DNA from: Sepiola atlantica
Lineage: Eukaryota; Mollusca; Cephalopoda; Sepiida; Sepiolidae
Assembly (NCBI GenBank): GCA_963556195.1
Contig: OY744528.1
Location: 58,391,082 to 58,455,081 of the forward strand
DNA: 64,000 bases
Direction: 5' to 3'
In this document: in pieces, positions 45,801 through 55,330 of the stretch
How the letters are laid out: every line of letters begins with the position of its first letter
Numbering within the stretch: the first letter of the stretch is position 1
Notes under the pieces: model-generated
Told to the model about the DNA's origin: nothing
Databases searched by the model: none
What the model saw: only the letters and a program-made list of their open reading frames with translations
Position numbers and translations under genes: made by a program

Positions 45801-47165
45801 GAGGCCTCCTGAGCACTACTGAAATCACTCTTATCGATTCCCCCATCCTTTTCAGCGTAGATGCTGTTAAAATATTATCCAAACATATCACTACAGTAGC
45901 CCTATCTAGGACGTTGAGCGCTTTTCTCCCAGAGGACGCCGAGTACTTTGAAAACCAAGGAGGAACGAAGATGGCGTTAAAATATTTTCCAAACCTATCA
46001 CTACAGTAGCTCTATCTACGATATTGAACACTTTTCTCCCGGACAACGCCGAGGACTTTGCAAATCAAGGAGGCCTCCTAAGTACTACTGAAATATCTTA
46101 GGTATCCTCTCTCCTTCTAATCTGCCAAATAGTCTAAAGGCGAACGAAGATGGCGTTAAAATATTATCCAAACCTATCACTACAGTAGCTCTATCTAGGA
46201 CATTGACCACTTTTCTCCCGGACAACGCCGAGTACTTTGAAAATCAAGGAGGCCTACTGAGCACTACTGAAATCACTTAGGTATTCTCCCTCATGTTCAT
46301 CTGTAAAATAGTCCAAAAGGGAACGAAGATGGCGTTAAAATATTTTCCAAACCTATCACTACAGTAGCTCTATCTTGGATATTGAGCACTTTTCTCCTGG
46401 AAAACGCCGAGTAATTTGAAAATCAAGGATGCCTCCTGAGCACTACTGAAATCACTTTTATCGATTCCCCCATCCTTTTCAGCGTAGATGCTGTTAAAAT
46501 ATTATCCAAACCTATCACTTCAGTAGCCCTATCTAGGTAATTGAGCGCTTTTCTCCCGGACGACGCCAAGTACTTTTAAAACCAAGAAGGCCTCCTGGGC
46601 ACTACTGAAATCACTTAGGTATCCTCCCTCTATTTCATCTGCAAAATAGTCCAAAAGAGAAAAAAGGATGGCGTTAAAATATTTTCCAAACCTATCACTA
46701 CAGTAGCTCTATCTACGATATTGAGCACATTTCTCCCGGACTACGCCGAGTACTTTGCAAATAAAGGAGGCCTTCTGAGCACTACTGAAATAACTTAGGT
46801 ATCCTCTCTCCTTCTAATCTGCCAAATAGTCTAAAGGCGAACGAAGATGGCGTTAAAATATTATCCAACCTATCACTACAGTAGCGCTATCTAGGACATT
46901 CAGAACATTTCTCCCGGACAACGCCGAGTACTTTGAAAATTAAAGGGGCCTCCTCAGCACTACTGACATCACTTAGGTATCCTCCCTCCCTTTCATCTGC
47001 AAAATAGTCTAAAGGGGAACGAAGGTGGCGTTAAAATATTTTCCAAACCTATCACTACAGTAGCTCTTTCTACGATATTGAGCACATTTCTCCCGGACTA
47101 CGCCGAGTACTTTGCAAATAAAGGAGGCCTACTGAGCACTACTGAAATAACTTAGGTATCCTCTC
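42863..47165. repeat. Satellite array, 179-bp and about 160-bp monomers, about 24 copies
   Basis: Each monomer contains GAGCACTTTTCTCCCGGACA, AGGAGGCCTCCTGAGCACTA and CACTACAGTAGCTCTATCTA. The 179-base form continues with TTAGGTATCC...ATAGTCCAAAGG. The shorter form has instead CTTATCGATTC...CAGCGTAGATGCTG (near 43,410, 44,465, 44,990, 45,500, 45,835, 46,460). A hybrid occurs at about 45,320. Short open frames across monomers are not genes. Confidence 0.93.
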
Positions 47166-48060
47166 TCCTATATATTGACCAACCACGGGCGCATACGTTG
47201 GATCTTCTGGTGCCTTTCGTCAATTTGTTGGCAGTACTTCTCCGCCGTAATCGTTTCGACTGGATTCAAGAAGCTGTGGTGGATGAGACTGGTCGCAGAC
47301 CACCAGACAGTCAGCATAATCTTTTTTTGGTGCAATTTCAGCTTCGGGAAGTGTTTTGGAGCTTCGCCGGCATCCAACCACTGTGCCGAACGTCGCCGAT
47401 TGTCATAGAGAATGCACTTCTCACCACACGTCACAATTCGCTTTAGAAATGGGCAGTTTCTGTTGTGCAGCAAGAGCGTAGAAGACACCTCAAAACGACG
47501 ATTTATTTTATTATCGTTCAATTCGTGCGGCACCCATTTATCCAGCTTTTTGACTTCCCTATTTGCTTCAAATAACGAACTACTGTTGAGTGGTCGGCCT
47601 CGAGTTCATCAGCAACTCCTTGTGTGGTTTTGCGAGGATCGGCTTCAATTAATGCTTTCAGATCTTCGTTATCAACCGCAGTCGGCCGGCCTTGACCGTC
47701 TTCATCTTCGAGGCTCCCGTCACCATTGCGAAATTTCTTTAACCAACTTTGTGCCGTACGTTCGTAAGTGGTTCCTGGGCCAAACGCATCATTGATGTCA
47801 CGAACTGTCTCGGCAGCTTTTCGGCCTAGTTTGAACTGAAACAAGAATATCGTGCGGATTTTAATTTTGCCCATGCTGTCGAAAAGCCTGCAAAAACAAT
47901 AAATGAAGTGATTAAAAATGGAAACGAATAACACGATTCGATAGAGCGAAACACGTGCTTTAAAATGACCTATCACAACGCTATATTTATCAATAAATTA
48001 ATTCAGGAAACATATATAAATATAACATATGTGAGAAAACGCCATTGTTTTTGCACCAAC

Positions 48061-48063
<3 letters not shown>
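47166..48063 (-). mobile_element. mariner transposon, 3'-truncated and inactive
   Basis: The minus-strand transposase starts at ATG 47,874 (MGKIKIRTIFLFQFKLGRKA). The helix-turn-helix part follows: DINDAFGPGTTYERTAQSWL, GRPTAVD, then HSTVVRYLKQIGK. A one-base deletion near 47,560 breaks the frame, which resumes as KLDKWVPHELN. The catalytic region CGEKCILYDNRRRSAQWLD has lost the first catalytic Asp (family GDEKW). The reading stops at PWLVNI (47,168), before the expected second Asp block, where the satellite begins. A single inverted terminal repeat lies upstream. Closest to the Hsmar1/cecropia type by motif. Confidence 0.9.
48031..48063 (-). repeat. mariner 5' inverted terminal repeat
   Basis: The minus strand reads TTAAGTTGGTGCAAAAACAA then TGGCGTTTT, very close to Hsmar1-type ends (TTAGGTTGGTGCAAAAGTAA). 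The partner repeat is missing because the other end is lost in the satellite. Confidence 0.8.
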
Positions 48064-48115
<52 letters not shown>

Positions 48116-48161
48116 TAAAGATAAAAAAATGATAAATAAACGATTAATAAATAAATAAATG

Positions 48162-48206
<45 letters not shown>

Positions 48207-48235
48207 GGGGTGTGTAAATTAATAGATATATAATC
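48064..48235. repeat. (AAT)n, (TA)n and (TG)n microsatellites
   Basis: About 50 bases of AAT from 48,064, A/T spacer, about 40 bases of TA from 48,165, then GTGTGTGG. Confidence 0.9.
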
Positions 48236-48299
48236 AATAGTAAAAACTATAAATAACGGCTCTTAGTAACGATAAGACAAAACCTCCTTAAGACGACCG

Positions 48300-48436
48300 A
48301 GAGATCGAGATCAGACGAGGAATGGCCCACGACACAACGATAGGTGCCATACTTCACCGGTTAACACCTAAGAACCGCAGAATTGCTCGCCGCGTCGAAG
48401 GATTGACACGGAAGATTGTGATGAAACTTGCATAAA
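48300..48436 (+). pseudogene. Repeated coding-like fragment, copy 2 (unknown family)
   Basis: The frame reads MAHDTTIGAILHRLTP, then RRIARRVEGLTRKIVMKLA and a stop. It parallels the minus-strand block at 4,960-5,110 with residues largely conserved despite many base changes. It lies just outside the left inverted repeat of the large PLE. Function unknown. Confidence 0.45.
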
Positions 48437-48468
48437 CAATGACTTGCTCCCGAACTAATATATATATA

Positions 48469-48870
48469 GCCCCTTCTCGCTTGTGTTCCGCCTTCGAACA
48501 TAATGTTTTCTGTTGAGCAGTAATCTTTTGTTTACTCCGAGCATCCTGATGCAGGAATCTTCATTTTCTTTTATCTGATCCTCTCGCCATTGATAAATGT
48601 GCTGATGGCATTAAATTTATTTAATCATCTGAATCTTATGTTATTATTTAGGTGAACTAATCGTTGTATGTGTGCATTTTAAGTACTTGACCTGTTTTCC
48701 ATCCTAATATTGCATACGGTGTATCTTTGATGTAATTTTCGATCAAGCATATTTTCGCCGTATATAGATCGGAAGAACGTATATTGATTTGGTCTCAAAC
48801 ATCTCTACCACTGCTACTTATCAAATTGCTCGAAACTCAATATTACCAACAAACTGTCTTTTTAGGAGAG

Positions 48871-48938
<68 letters not shown>

Positions 48939-49155
48939 ATCAAATATAAACCAAAGTAAAACTTTTAGTAGATGGAACCTATTGTGAAGAGGATTAGCTC
49001 AATATACCAGATAGAGCAATTGTAGAGATATAAGAAAAAAAGAGTGATAAATATGCGACGATTGTCCAAATTTATTTCAATTGTTCAATGCAAGGTGTAT
49101 TCAGTAATAAACTAGTGTTTATTATTCTTTCCTTAAGCCAAGGCTTTTCAAAGAT
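48469..49155. repeat. Left inverted terminal repeat of PLE
   Basis: The outer end is GCCCCTTCTCGCTTGTGTTC. It includes TATTGATTTGGTCTCAAACA, a (TA)n tract at about 48,873-48,936, GGATCAAATATAAACCAAAG, and the inner end CCAAGGCTTTTCAAAGAT. It matches the right repeat in reverse complement with few differences apart from TA length. Confidence 0.9.
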
Positions 49156-49182
49156 CGAGATCTTATCATCAGAGGAGAAATA
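49123..49182 (-). ncRNA. Hammerhead ribozyme at inner edge of PLE terminal repeat
   Basis: On the minus strand: CTGATGA (49,172-49,166), stem II AAGAT/ATCTT around CTCG with a T-T mismatch at its base, and GAAA (49,149-49,146). Stem III AAGC/GCTT closes on CTTG with the A15.1-U16.1 pair in place. Cleavage is predicted after A at 49,134. Stem I pairs TCCT (just 5' of CTGATGA) with AGGA. All core bases fit. The right terminal repeat contains only the GAAA/stem III half, because the repeat ends within stem II. Confidence 0.7.
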
Positions 49183-49189
49183 CAGATAG

Positions 49190-51235
49190 ATAAGTTGGCT
49201 TTCGAAAAAACCAAAGTTCAAATATTTGAAAAATATGAAAATTATTATTAAAAAAGTTATTATTAAAAAAACGCAGTGAATGAAAAGAAAAGAAAAGTTC
49301 CGTAAAAAAGATATGCAGTTTGTCCGGGTGGTAAATTTCCGTTGAAAGGAAGTCCGATGAATTGTAGAACGTGAAAAAAAATTGTTTGCGTAGGAGCAGT
49401 GTGGAGAAAGTGCTCAAAATTACAAGTAAATCCAAACGCACTTAAAAGGGATTGAAAAGAGAAAGACTGGCCATTTTTTATATACTTCCTGGACCAAAAA
49501 AGGCAGATGATATCTGGTTCAGAGGTCTAAATCCAAATGAAACAAAACGGTTACATTTGGGGTTAGGGGGAGGGAGGGTTTAAAGCGCTAGGGGTCATGA
49601 GGTTCGGAATTGTTTAAATAGCCGCTGTATGAGTTGGGAAGAAATAAAAAAGAAGAAAAAAGAAAAAAGAAAAAAGGGTTGGATATGGGGATGAAGTTAA
49701 AGTGACAGGGTGGTTGAGGGTGTGGGTAGGCGATATAGTCAAGGTTAAGATATAGGTTTTTGAGGGTGGGATTAATCTGAAGCGGGAAGGAAGTATAGAG
49801 ATTGCCGATTCTAAAAATAGAATTCCAAATGAGTGAGCTTCTAACATTTCAAAGGTAACAAGTAAGGCAGCTAAAAGCAAAGTAAATTGTAGTTACTAGT
49901 TAGGGTTTCTAGGGATTTAAAAGGGTTAAAACAGAATTAGTTAAAAGCATGGTAAAATAAATAGAGGTATGTGAGAGGGTGAATAATTAAAAATAAAAAA
50001 TAAAAAATAAAAAATAAAGATTAAAAATTAAAATTTAAAAGGAACTAGAGAATAGTTAATTAAAAAAATTATTTTAAAACCAAATTAAGGGTTAGATGAA
50101 TAATTTGAAGGGAAATTAAATGACAAAGGAGAAAAGGGGGGGGAAATAAATTAAGGAAAAAAGTTAGTAATATTAAAGATAAAGCCAGTCCTACTCAGTT
50201 ATATTAAAAATTTAGGAGAGGGGAACAGTATAAGGGATAAGGATAGATTGTTTGAAACAATTTGTGTCGATTATAGGTAATAGGGGGTGGAATTGGGTTA
50301 GTTCAATTAAAACTTAAGTGCAGTGTCAGTGTTATAATCTATAGTTTTCATTAAAACCCCAAAAGTGAGTGAGCAGTGACAGGGTAACAATTAGCAATTA
50401 CAGTTTAAAATTAAATTAGATTTATAAGGGAAGCTTGCAAGAGGTTTCCAAGTAGTTTGAAAATATGATTAGAGGGGATGGGGTAAAACTGGTCAAATAT
50501 AAGATAAGGTGAGCAAAAGAGAAAAGATCGATAGAAAATGGCTCGCGAGTAGTTAGAGGGATTAGGATTATTCAAAGTAGGCCAAAATATGTAGTCATGC
50601 AACTAGCCTGAATCAATTAATTTGTTAAAAAAATTTCTAGGGGGGTATGGAGACTATTAAGGAGATAGGGTAGAAATGCTAGTAACAATTGAATTAATAT
50701 AAGTGTTATGGGCCAGGGTTTGATTGAAATTAAGAAAACTTACATTTTAAAGCTAGTGTGTTAGAGATCTAATAAGAATTACAGGGGGATATATATGGAC
50801 CCAATTGGAGGGGAAATCGAAGATCGTAGTTAAAAAGAGGACAAAGAAGTTACAGGAAAAATGTTGCTATTAGGAGGAGTCCAATATAAGGACGATATAG
50901 TGGTTGTGTGGAAGATAATAAGGAAGTGAGATTAAGAGGCCATGGAGTAGTTTGTGGGTAGGTTTACGGACAGAAGAAAAAGTGATTAATATAAGAGGTT
51001 AGGAGTAGAGCTGAAGTAAAAGGATAGTAGGAGCTATATTGCAGAGGTATAAATGTCTAGATATTAGATATGTTAATGGTCGGTGGGTAGTAGGAGGAAT
51101 AATGCTAATTCAATCCACGATAGGTGTTACGGGTAGATATAGTTATTAGGTGCAATGGGGAGGAAAACATTTATTGGGAAGGTTAATTGGTGAGATTAGG
51201 GGCGTTAAGAATAGAAGTTACAAGATTACCCAGGG
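49190..51235 (-). other. Long non-coding 3' region of the PLE
   Basis: About 2 kb between the nuclease stop and the left terminal repeat. The plus strand is purine-rich with (AAAAAT)n near 49,990. No frame with recognisable motifs is seen on either strand. It may be an extended 3' UTR or older inserted DNA. Confidence 0.5.
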
Positions 51236-52050
51236 ATATAGTTAGAGATTTGTCAGATGCTAAAAAAAGTGGGGAGTTATTGGCTGGGAGGAGGAGTGTC
51301 AAAGGGAGTAATGAAATTAATGTATTTAAATTTCCGCTTGTGCCTGCAATTTAAGATAAGTTCATTTTTGGAGTTAATAACATTTAAGTTCTTGGGTGCA
51401 GCAGCTATCATATAAGTTTCCAAGATACATAGTTGGCAGAAGGCAGAACCAGGGGTATATGAGTTTGACTTTTTTAATATAGACCAACTTAGGGAGTAGG
51501 GAATCTTTTTGATGTTAAAGCTTTTTATTAGGTTGGAAAGAGAAGTGCTAGTGGTATTATTATTATTGTGTTTAAAAGAGTAGATATGGTTAGAGATGTG
51601 AGTCTTAATGGGGAAAGCACTAGCACCAATATAGGTATGTATTTTGTGGGGGGTTGTTGTTATATTATTTGTGTTGTTTATATTATTGGGGATGCTTACG
51701 GTTTGTATGCTCGGATTCTGGTCGAAATTTAAGTTAGGGCTATTGGTTGGGAAGATGGGGTATCTTGGGGGATGAGATCAGATCCATTATTAGTTAGCGG
51801 TAGTTGTTGGTCAGTGTGAGGGGTGCTATTTAGTGGAGGGAATTGCTGATGGGGATGGTTGAGGGGAAAGGGGGGAGATTGTATGTTGGTATTATTTTGC
51901 ATATTGGTATTATTTTGTGTAATGGTGTATTGTTTAACAGTACAGGAATATATAACGTTACTTTGTATGCAATCACCGTTTAATGGGCATTCTCTAGATT
52001 TTTGGCAGTTGCAGTTATTAGTAGGGTGTATGGTAGTTGCTGTTTGTTGG
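51236..52050 (-). pseudogene. PLE GIY-YIG endonuclease region
   Basis: The minus strand shows CNCQKSRECPLNGDCIQSN, then VIYSCTVKQYTI (about 52,030-51,940), the Cys motif that precedes GIY-YIG in these elements. About 100 codons of Pro/Asn/Thr-rich sequence with a stop intervene. The nuclease core then reads KIHTYIGASAFPIKTHISNH (about 51,650), WSILKKSNSYTPGSAFCQLC and NSKNELILNCRHKRKF (about 51,360), ending near 51,240. The W-I-L-K...C-L-C and EL...CRH blocks are typical of PLE nucleases known from cnidarian and sponge elements. Frames are broken between the Cys motif and the YIG block. Confidence 0.8.
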
Positions 52051-52189
52051 GCAGATTTAATTTTGTTGTTGTTAGATATGATGATGTGCTATATTGGGCA
52101 TTGTGGAGCAAGAACTTTGAATAGAGTTCTTATTTAAAATAGTGCTGTATTAATGTGGGTGCTTGAACGAGTTATCTAAAATTTTGAAA

Positions 52190-52796
52190 AATTCCTTAGC
52201 TATATTAGTTTTTACATTGCAATTATAGGGTGGGTTAAACCAAATATTATTCTTTCTTCTAATTTTTTTATTTTCACTGTGTTCTTGAGAGTTAGCCATT
52301 TTAACTATATTAATAGTTTTAGTAGGCCTATTTTATATTTCTTGGCTTTCCTGGGTATCGTGGTGCTAGTTCGTTGTCTATCCTGTGTAGCCATTTTGTA
52401 GGTAATAACATTTAAAGGTTTATTCCCCTGGAGAGGGGGATTTTTTTCATATTTAATTTTATCAGTGTATCCCGAGTTAAGGAGTGCGTTATTATAAAAA
52501 CTAGAATTTTGTTCGAAGATGGGTTTATTAGCTGAAAGTCTTGAAATTCTATTTGAAATTGAAGGGACTATTGAATTAATGATGGATTTAGGGTGGTTAG
52601 AATGCTTATGTACGTAAAATAGGGTTAGATTAGGTTTGTGGTAAGGGCTAAATGATTCGGAGTTAAGGTCTAGTGTTAGGTCAAGGAAATTAGATATTCT
52701 TTTCTCGGGTACTATAGTTATGGTTAATCCGAAGTTTTTAAAGAAATTGTGTAGGTTTTTTTTTGGTGTTTTTGTATTGTCTGGATCTCTCCCTAG
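52190..52796 (-). pseudogene. PLE RT C-terminal part and connection region
   Basis: From 52,796 the minus strand reads ERSRQYKNTKKNLHNFFKNF, then LTITI and RISNFLDLTLDLNSESFSPY, HKPNLTLFYVHKHSNHPKSI. This is the RT stretch expected right after the catalytic YxDD motif. It continues, after stops, as RRKNNIWFNPPYNCNVKTNI, AKEFFKILDNSF, the thumb/connection block conserved in PLEs. It is separated from the YRDD motif only by the inverted copy of itself. Confidence 0.82.
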
Positions 52797-53011
52797 TTAT
52801 TTCTAGGGAGAGATCCAGACAATACAAAAACACCAAAAAAAACCTACACAATTTCTTTAAAAACTTCGGATTAACCATAACTATAGAACCCGAGAAAAGA
52901 ATATCTAATTTCCTTGACCTAACACTAGACCTTAACTCCGAATCATTTAGCCCTTACCACAAACCTAATCTAACCCTATTTTACGTACATAAGCATTCTA
53001 ACCACCCTAAA
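52588..53011. repeat. Foldback duplication inside the PLE RT
   Basis: Left arm 52,588-52,796 and right arm 52,803-53,011 are reverse complements over about 208 bases with only about two differences (a T/A substitution and one base in an A/T run), around a 6-base centre TTATTT. The right arm therefore carries the RT continuation on the plus strand and creates the stop that ends the minus-strand RT frame right after YRDDAL. Confidence 0.92.
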
Positions 53012-54089
53012 GCGCATCGTCTCTGTAAAGTCCACCGTGTAAGTGTCTGAATTCAAGCTTTAATTGTCTCAATAAATATAATCCTACTAGGTCAGTAACC
53101 TGGGCAGAGTCTGAGGCTCCCATGGTGATATCAAAATTGTTGGGGCTATCCTTCCTAGTCCAAAATTTATTGTCGAATTCTAAAAGGGATCTCCTGGCTA
53201 AAATTATTAGATCAGTTTCAGAGTCTGTGATATCCGAATTATTCTTAGCGAAAATAAGAGCTTTGTTTAGTAGGATAGGGGAAATGGACTGATAATAATT
53301 GTCAATGTCAAAGGTGATGAAGTTCACGTTAGAATTAGATTTATCTTTGAGGTTTAAGAACCAGTTGGAAACTTCTCCAGATGATTGCCAGAGGGAGTAT
53401 GTAATTTTAGCTTTTAATGTAGGAATGATTCTATCTAGGATATTTTTGCTTATAATGCCTATGTCTGATTTGGATGGGCAGATTAGTCTAATGGAGGGAT
53501 TTTCATGAAAATGTATTTTGTGGTCTTTTAAAGTACATCTGGGTTTAGCAGGGGTGAAGATTTCAGCGTAATTCAGGATGTTAAAAGAAGTTAACAAGGA
53601 TTTTGCCTCATTGTTAATGCTATTTAAAATGTTACCAGAAGAAGTTTTATATGATTTGTTCAATTCTTTGTAGATTAAATCTTTGTAATCAGAGTATTTC
53701 AATTTGTAGAAGTTTTTAGTTTTATCCGCTGGGACTATAATGTCAGGGAGTTTTTTGATCTTGTTAGTGAAATTGTTGATTTTTTTGATGAAGGGGTTAG
53801 GATGCTTATTGTGTTTTTTGAATTTTATGCGTCTAATTAAGTTGAATAAATCATTTTCAAAGTTATTGAGGAGATCATTTTGCTTGGGAAAAGGAGATTT
53901 TTTTAGGCCGTACCTGGATGCAGTTAGGCGTCCCAATTTTTTTAGTTCCCTGGAGGAGTTCATGGGGAGTGTAAATCCTTTGTGTTCTGGAGAAGAGATG
54001 GTATTTCCGTCATTTTTCCGGTTGTTATTTTTTGAGTTTAAGTCATAATGGAAGGTCCTCCATCTTACGTTTGTAATACACATTTTCAC
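53007..54089 (-). pseudogene. PLE reverse transcriptase, N-terminal two thirds
   Basis: This is the longest believable coding frame in the window at 360 codons. It shows a basic N-terminal region, IIVPADKTKNFYKL (fingers), TPAKPRCTLKDHKIHFHENP then RLICPSK, FITFDIDNYYQSISPILLNK (motif A with catalytic Asp), ITMGASDSAQVTDLVGLYLL (motif B) and GLYRDDAL (motif C, YxDD form). The frame ends at once in a TAG made by the foldback duplication. Apart from that junction the protein up to motif C looks intact, so the break appears recent. The ATG at 54,089 lies about 50 bases inside the right terminal repeat's inner end, which probably carries the promoter. Confidence 0.85.
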
Positions 54090-54140
54090 GGATTATATGA
54101 GTTTGCGAATGTAGGCTTCATTTGAAGGGATGGGAATGTT

Positions 54141-54363
54141 ATCTTTGAAAAGCCTTGGCTTAAGGAAAGAATAATAAACACTAGTTTATTACTGAATACA
54201 CCTTGCATTGAACAATTGAAATTTGAAATAAATTTGGAAAATCGTCGCATATTTATCACTCTTTTTTCTTATATCTCTACAATTGCTCTATCTCGTATAT
54301 TGAGCTAATCCTCTTCACAATAGGTTCCATCTACTAAAAGTTTTACTTTGGTTTATATTTGAT

Positions 54364-54442
<79 letters not shown>

Positions 54443-54844
54443 CTCTCCAAAAAAGACAGTTTGTTGGTAATATTGAGTTTCGAGCAATTTGATAAGTAGC
54501 AGTGGTAGAGATGTTTGAGACCAAATCAATATACGTTCTTCCGATCTATATACGGCGAAACCATGCTTGATCGAAAATTACATCAAAGATACACCGTATG
54601 CAATATTAGGATGGAAAACAGGTCAAGTACTTAAAATGCACACATACAACGATTAGTTCACCTAAAAAATAACATAAGATTCAGATGATTAAATAAATTT
54701 AATGCCATCAGCACATTTATCAATGGCGAGAGGATCGGATAAAAGAAAATGAAGATTCCTGCATCAGGATGCTCGGAGTAAACAAAAGATTACTGCTCAA
54801 CAGAAAACATTATGTTCGAAGGCGGAACACAAGCGAGAAGGGGC
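54141..54844. repeat. Right inverted terminal repeat of PLE
   Basis: Inner end ATCTTTGAAAAGCCTTGGCT, a (TA)n tract at about 54,366-54,439, outer end AAGCGAGAAGGGGC. Reverse complement of the left repeat; in the minus-strand element it is the upstream (5') repeat. Confidence 0.9.
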
Positions 54845-55330
54845 GAAAAAAGAGGAAGAAACGTAGGAACTAGAATAATAGAAGAAACAGAAGCAACATC
54901 TAACTACGTATTTGACACGAGGGACTCGGAATGTATAAAACAATCAATCAAACTGCAATTACAAACAAAGAATACAAACATTCGTAGCTGAAAAGAAAAA
55001 GAGAGAAAATAAGAGAAGAGTGGCTGAACAATTGGAAAATATCAAATGGAAAATAGTGTCAAGCATGTCTATTATTACAAGAAGTAAAAAAGCAGAGCCA
55101 CAAGGGAACGCCGATAAATCATTCAGAGCGAAATACTTACAAACACAAGGAGCTATAATAATAAAGAAATGGAGAAGCAGGGATTTAGCAAACATCTACA
55201 ATGGGGAAAACTCTATGTATACTATTTTTCACAATAAGTATGGTAATATACGTAAACTACAGCATCTTAGAAAGTATCAAAAACAGAACAAAATACGAAA
55301 GGATAATAACAAATGAACAACAACATTTTT
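54845..55330. other. Unassigned interval with a short plus-strand frame
   Basis: The frame at 55,020-55,316 encodes 98 basic residues (begins MAEQLENIKWKIVSSM; contains GAIIIKKWRSRDLANIY) without a domain I can name. It could be an element scrap. Confidence 0.4.

Larger units (their letters stand above)
48469..54844 (-). mobile_element. Penelope-like element with about 700-bp inverted terminal repeats
   Basis: The inverted repeats are 48,469-49,155 and 54,141-54,844, both starting GCCCCTTCTCGCTTGTG at the outside and carrying a (TA)n tract inside. Between them, on the minus strand, lie RT (54,089-53,007), a foldback duplication (52,588-53,011), the remainder of RT and connection region (52,796-about 52,190), the Cys motif and the GIY-YIG nuclease (about 52,050-51,240), then about 2 kb without coding, and a hammerhead ribozyme at the inner edge of the left repeat. 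Terminal repeats in direct or inverted orientation are known for PLEs. This is the least decayed element of the window, yet the RT is interrupted. Confidence 0.85.

Noticed and set aside
42863..47165. CRISPR-like array
   Set aside because: Repeats are contiguous 160-179-base satellite monomers without spacers, in eukaryotic DNA.
48765..48780. Illumina adapter-like sequence AGATCGGAAGAACGT (and its reverse complement near 54,534-54,548)
   Set aside because: It differs from the adapter by one base in 15, occurs at the same place in both inverted repeats and does not extend into the rest of the adapter, so it is element sequence.
52763..53050. Plus-strand open frame with an RT-like sequence, as an independent gene
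   Set aside because: It is the inverted arm of the foldback duplication of the minus-strand PLE RT, not a separate gene.
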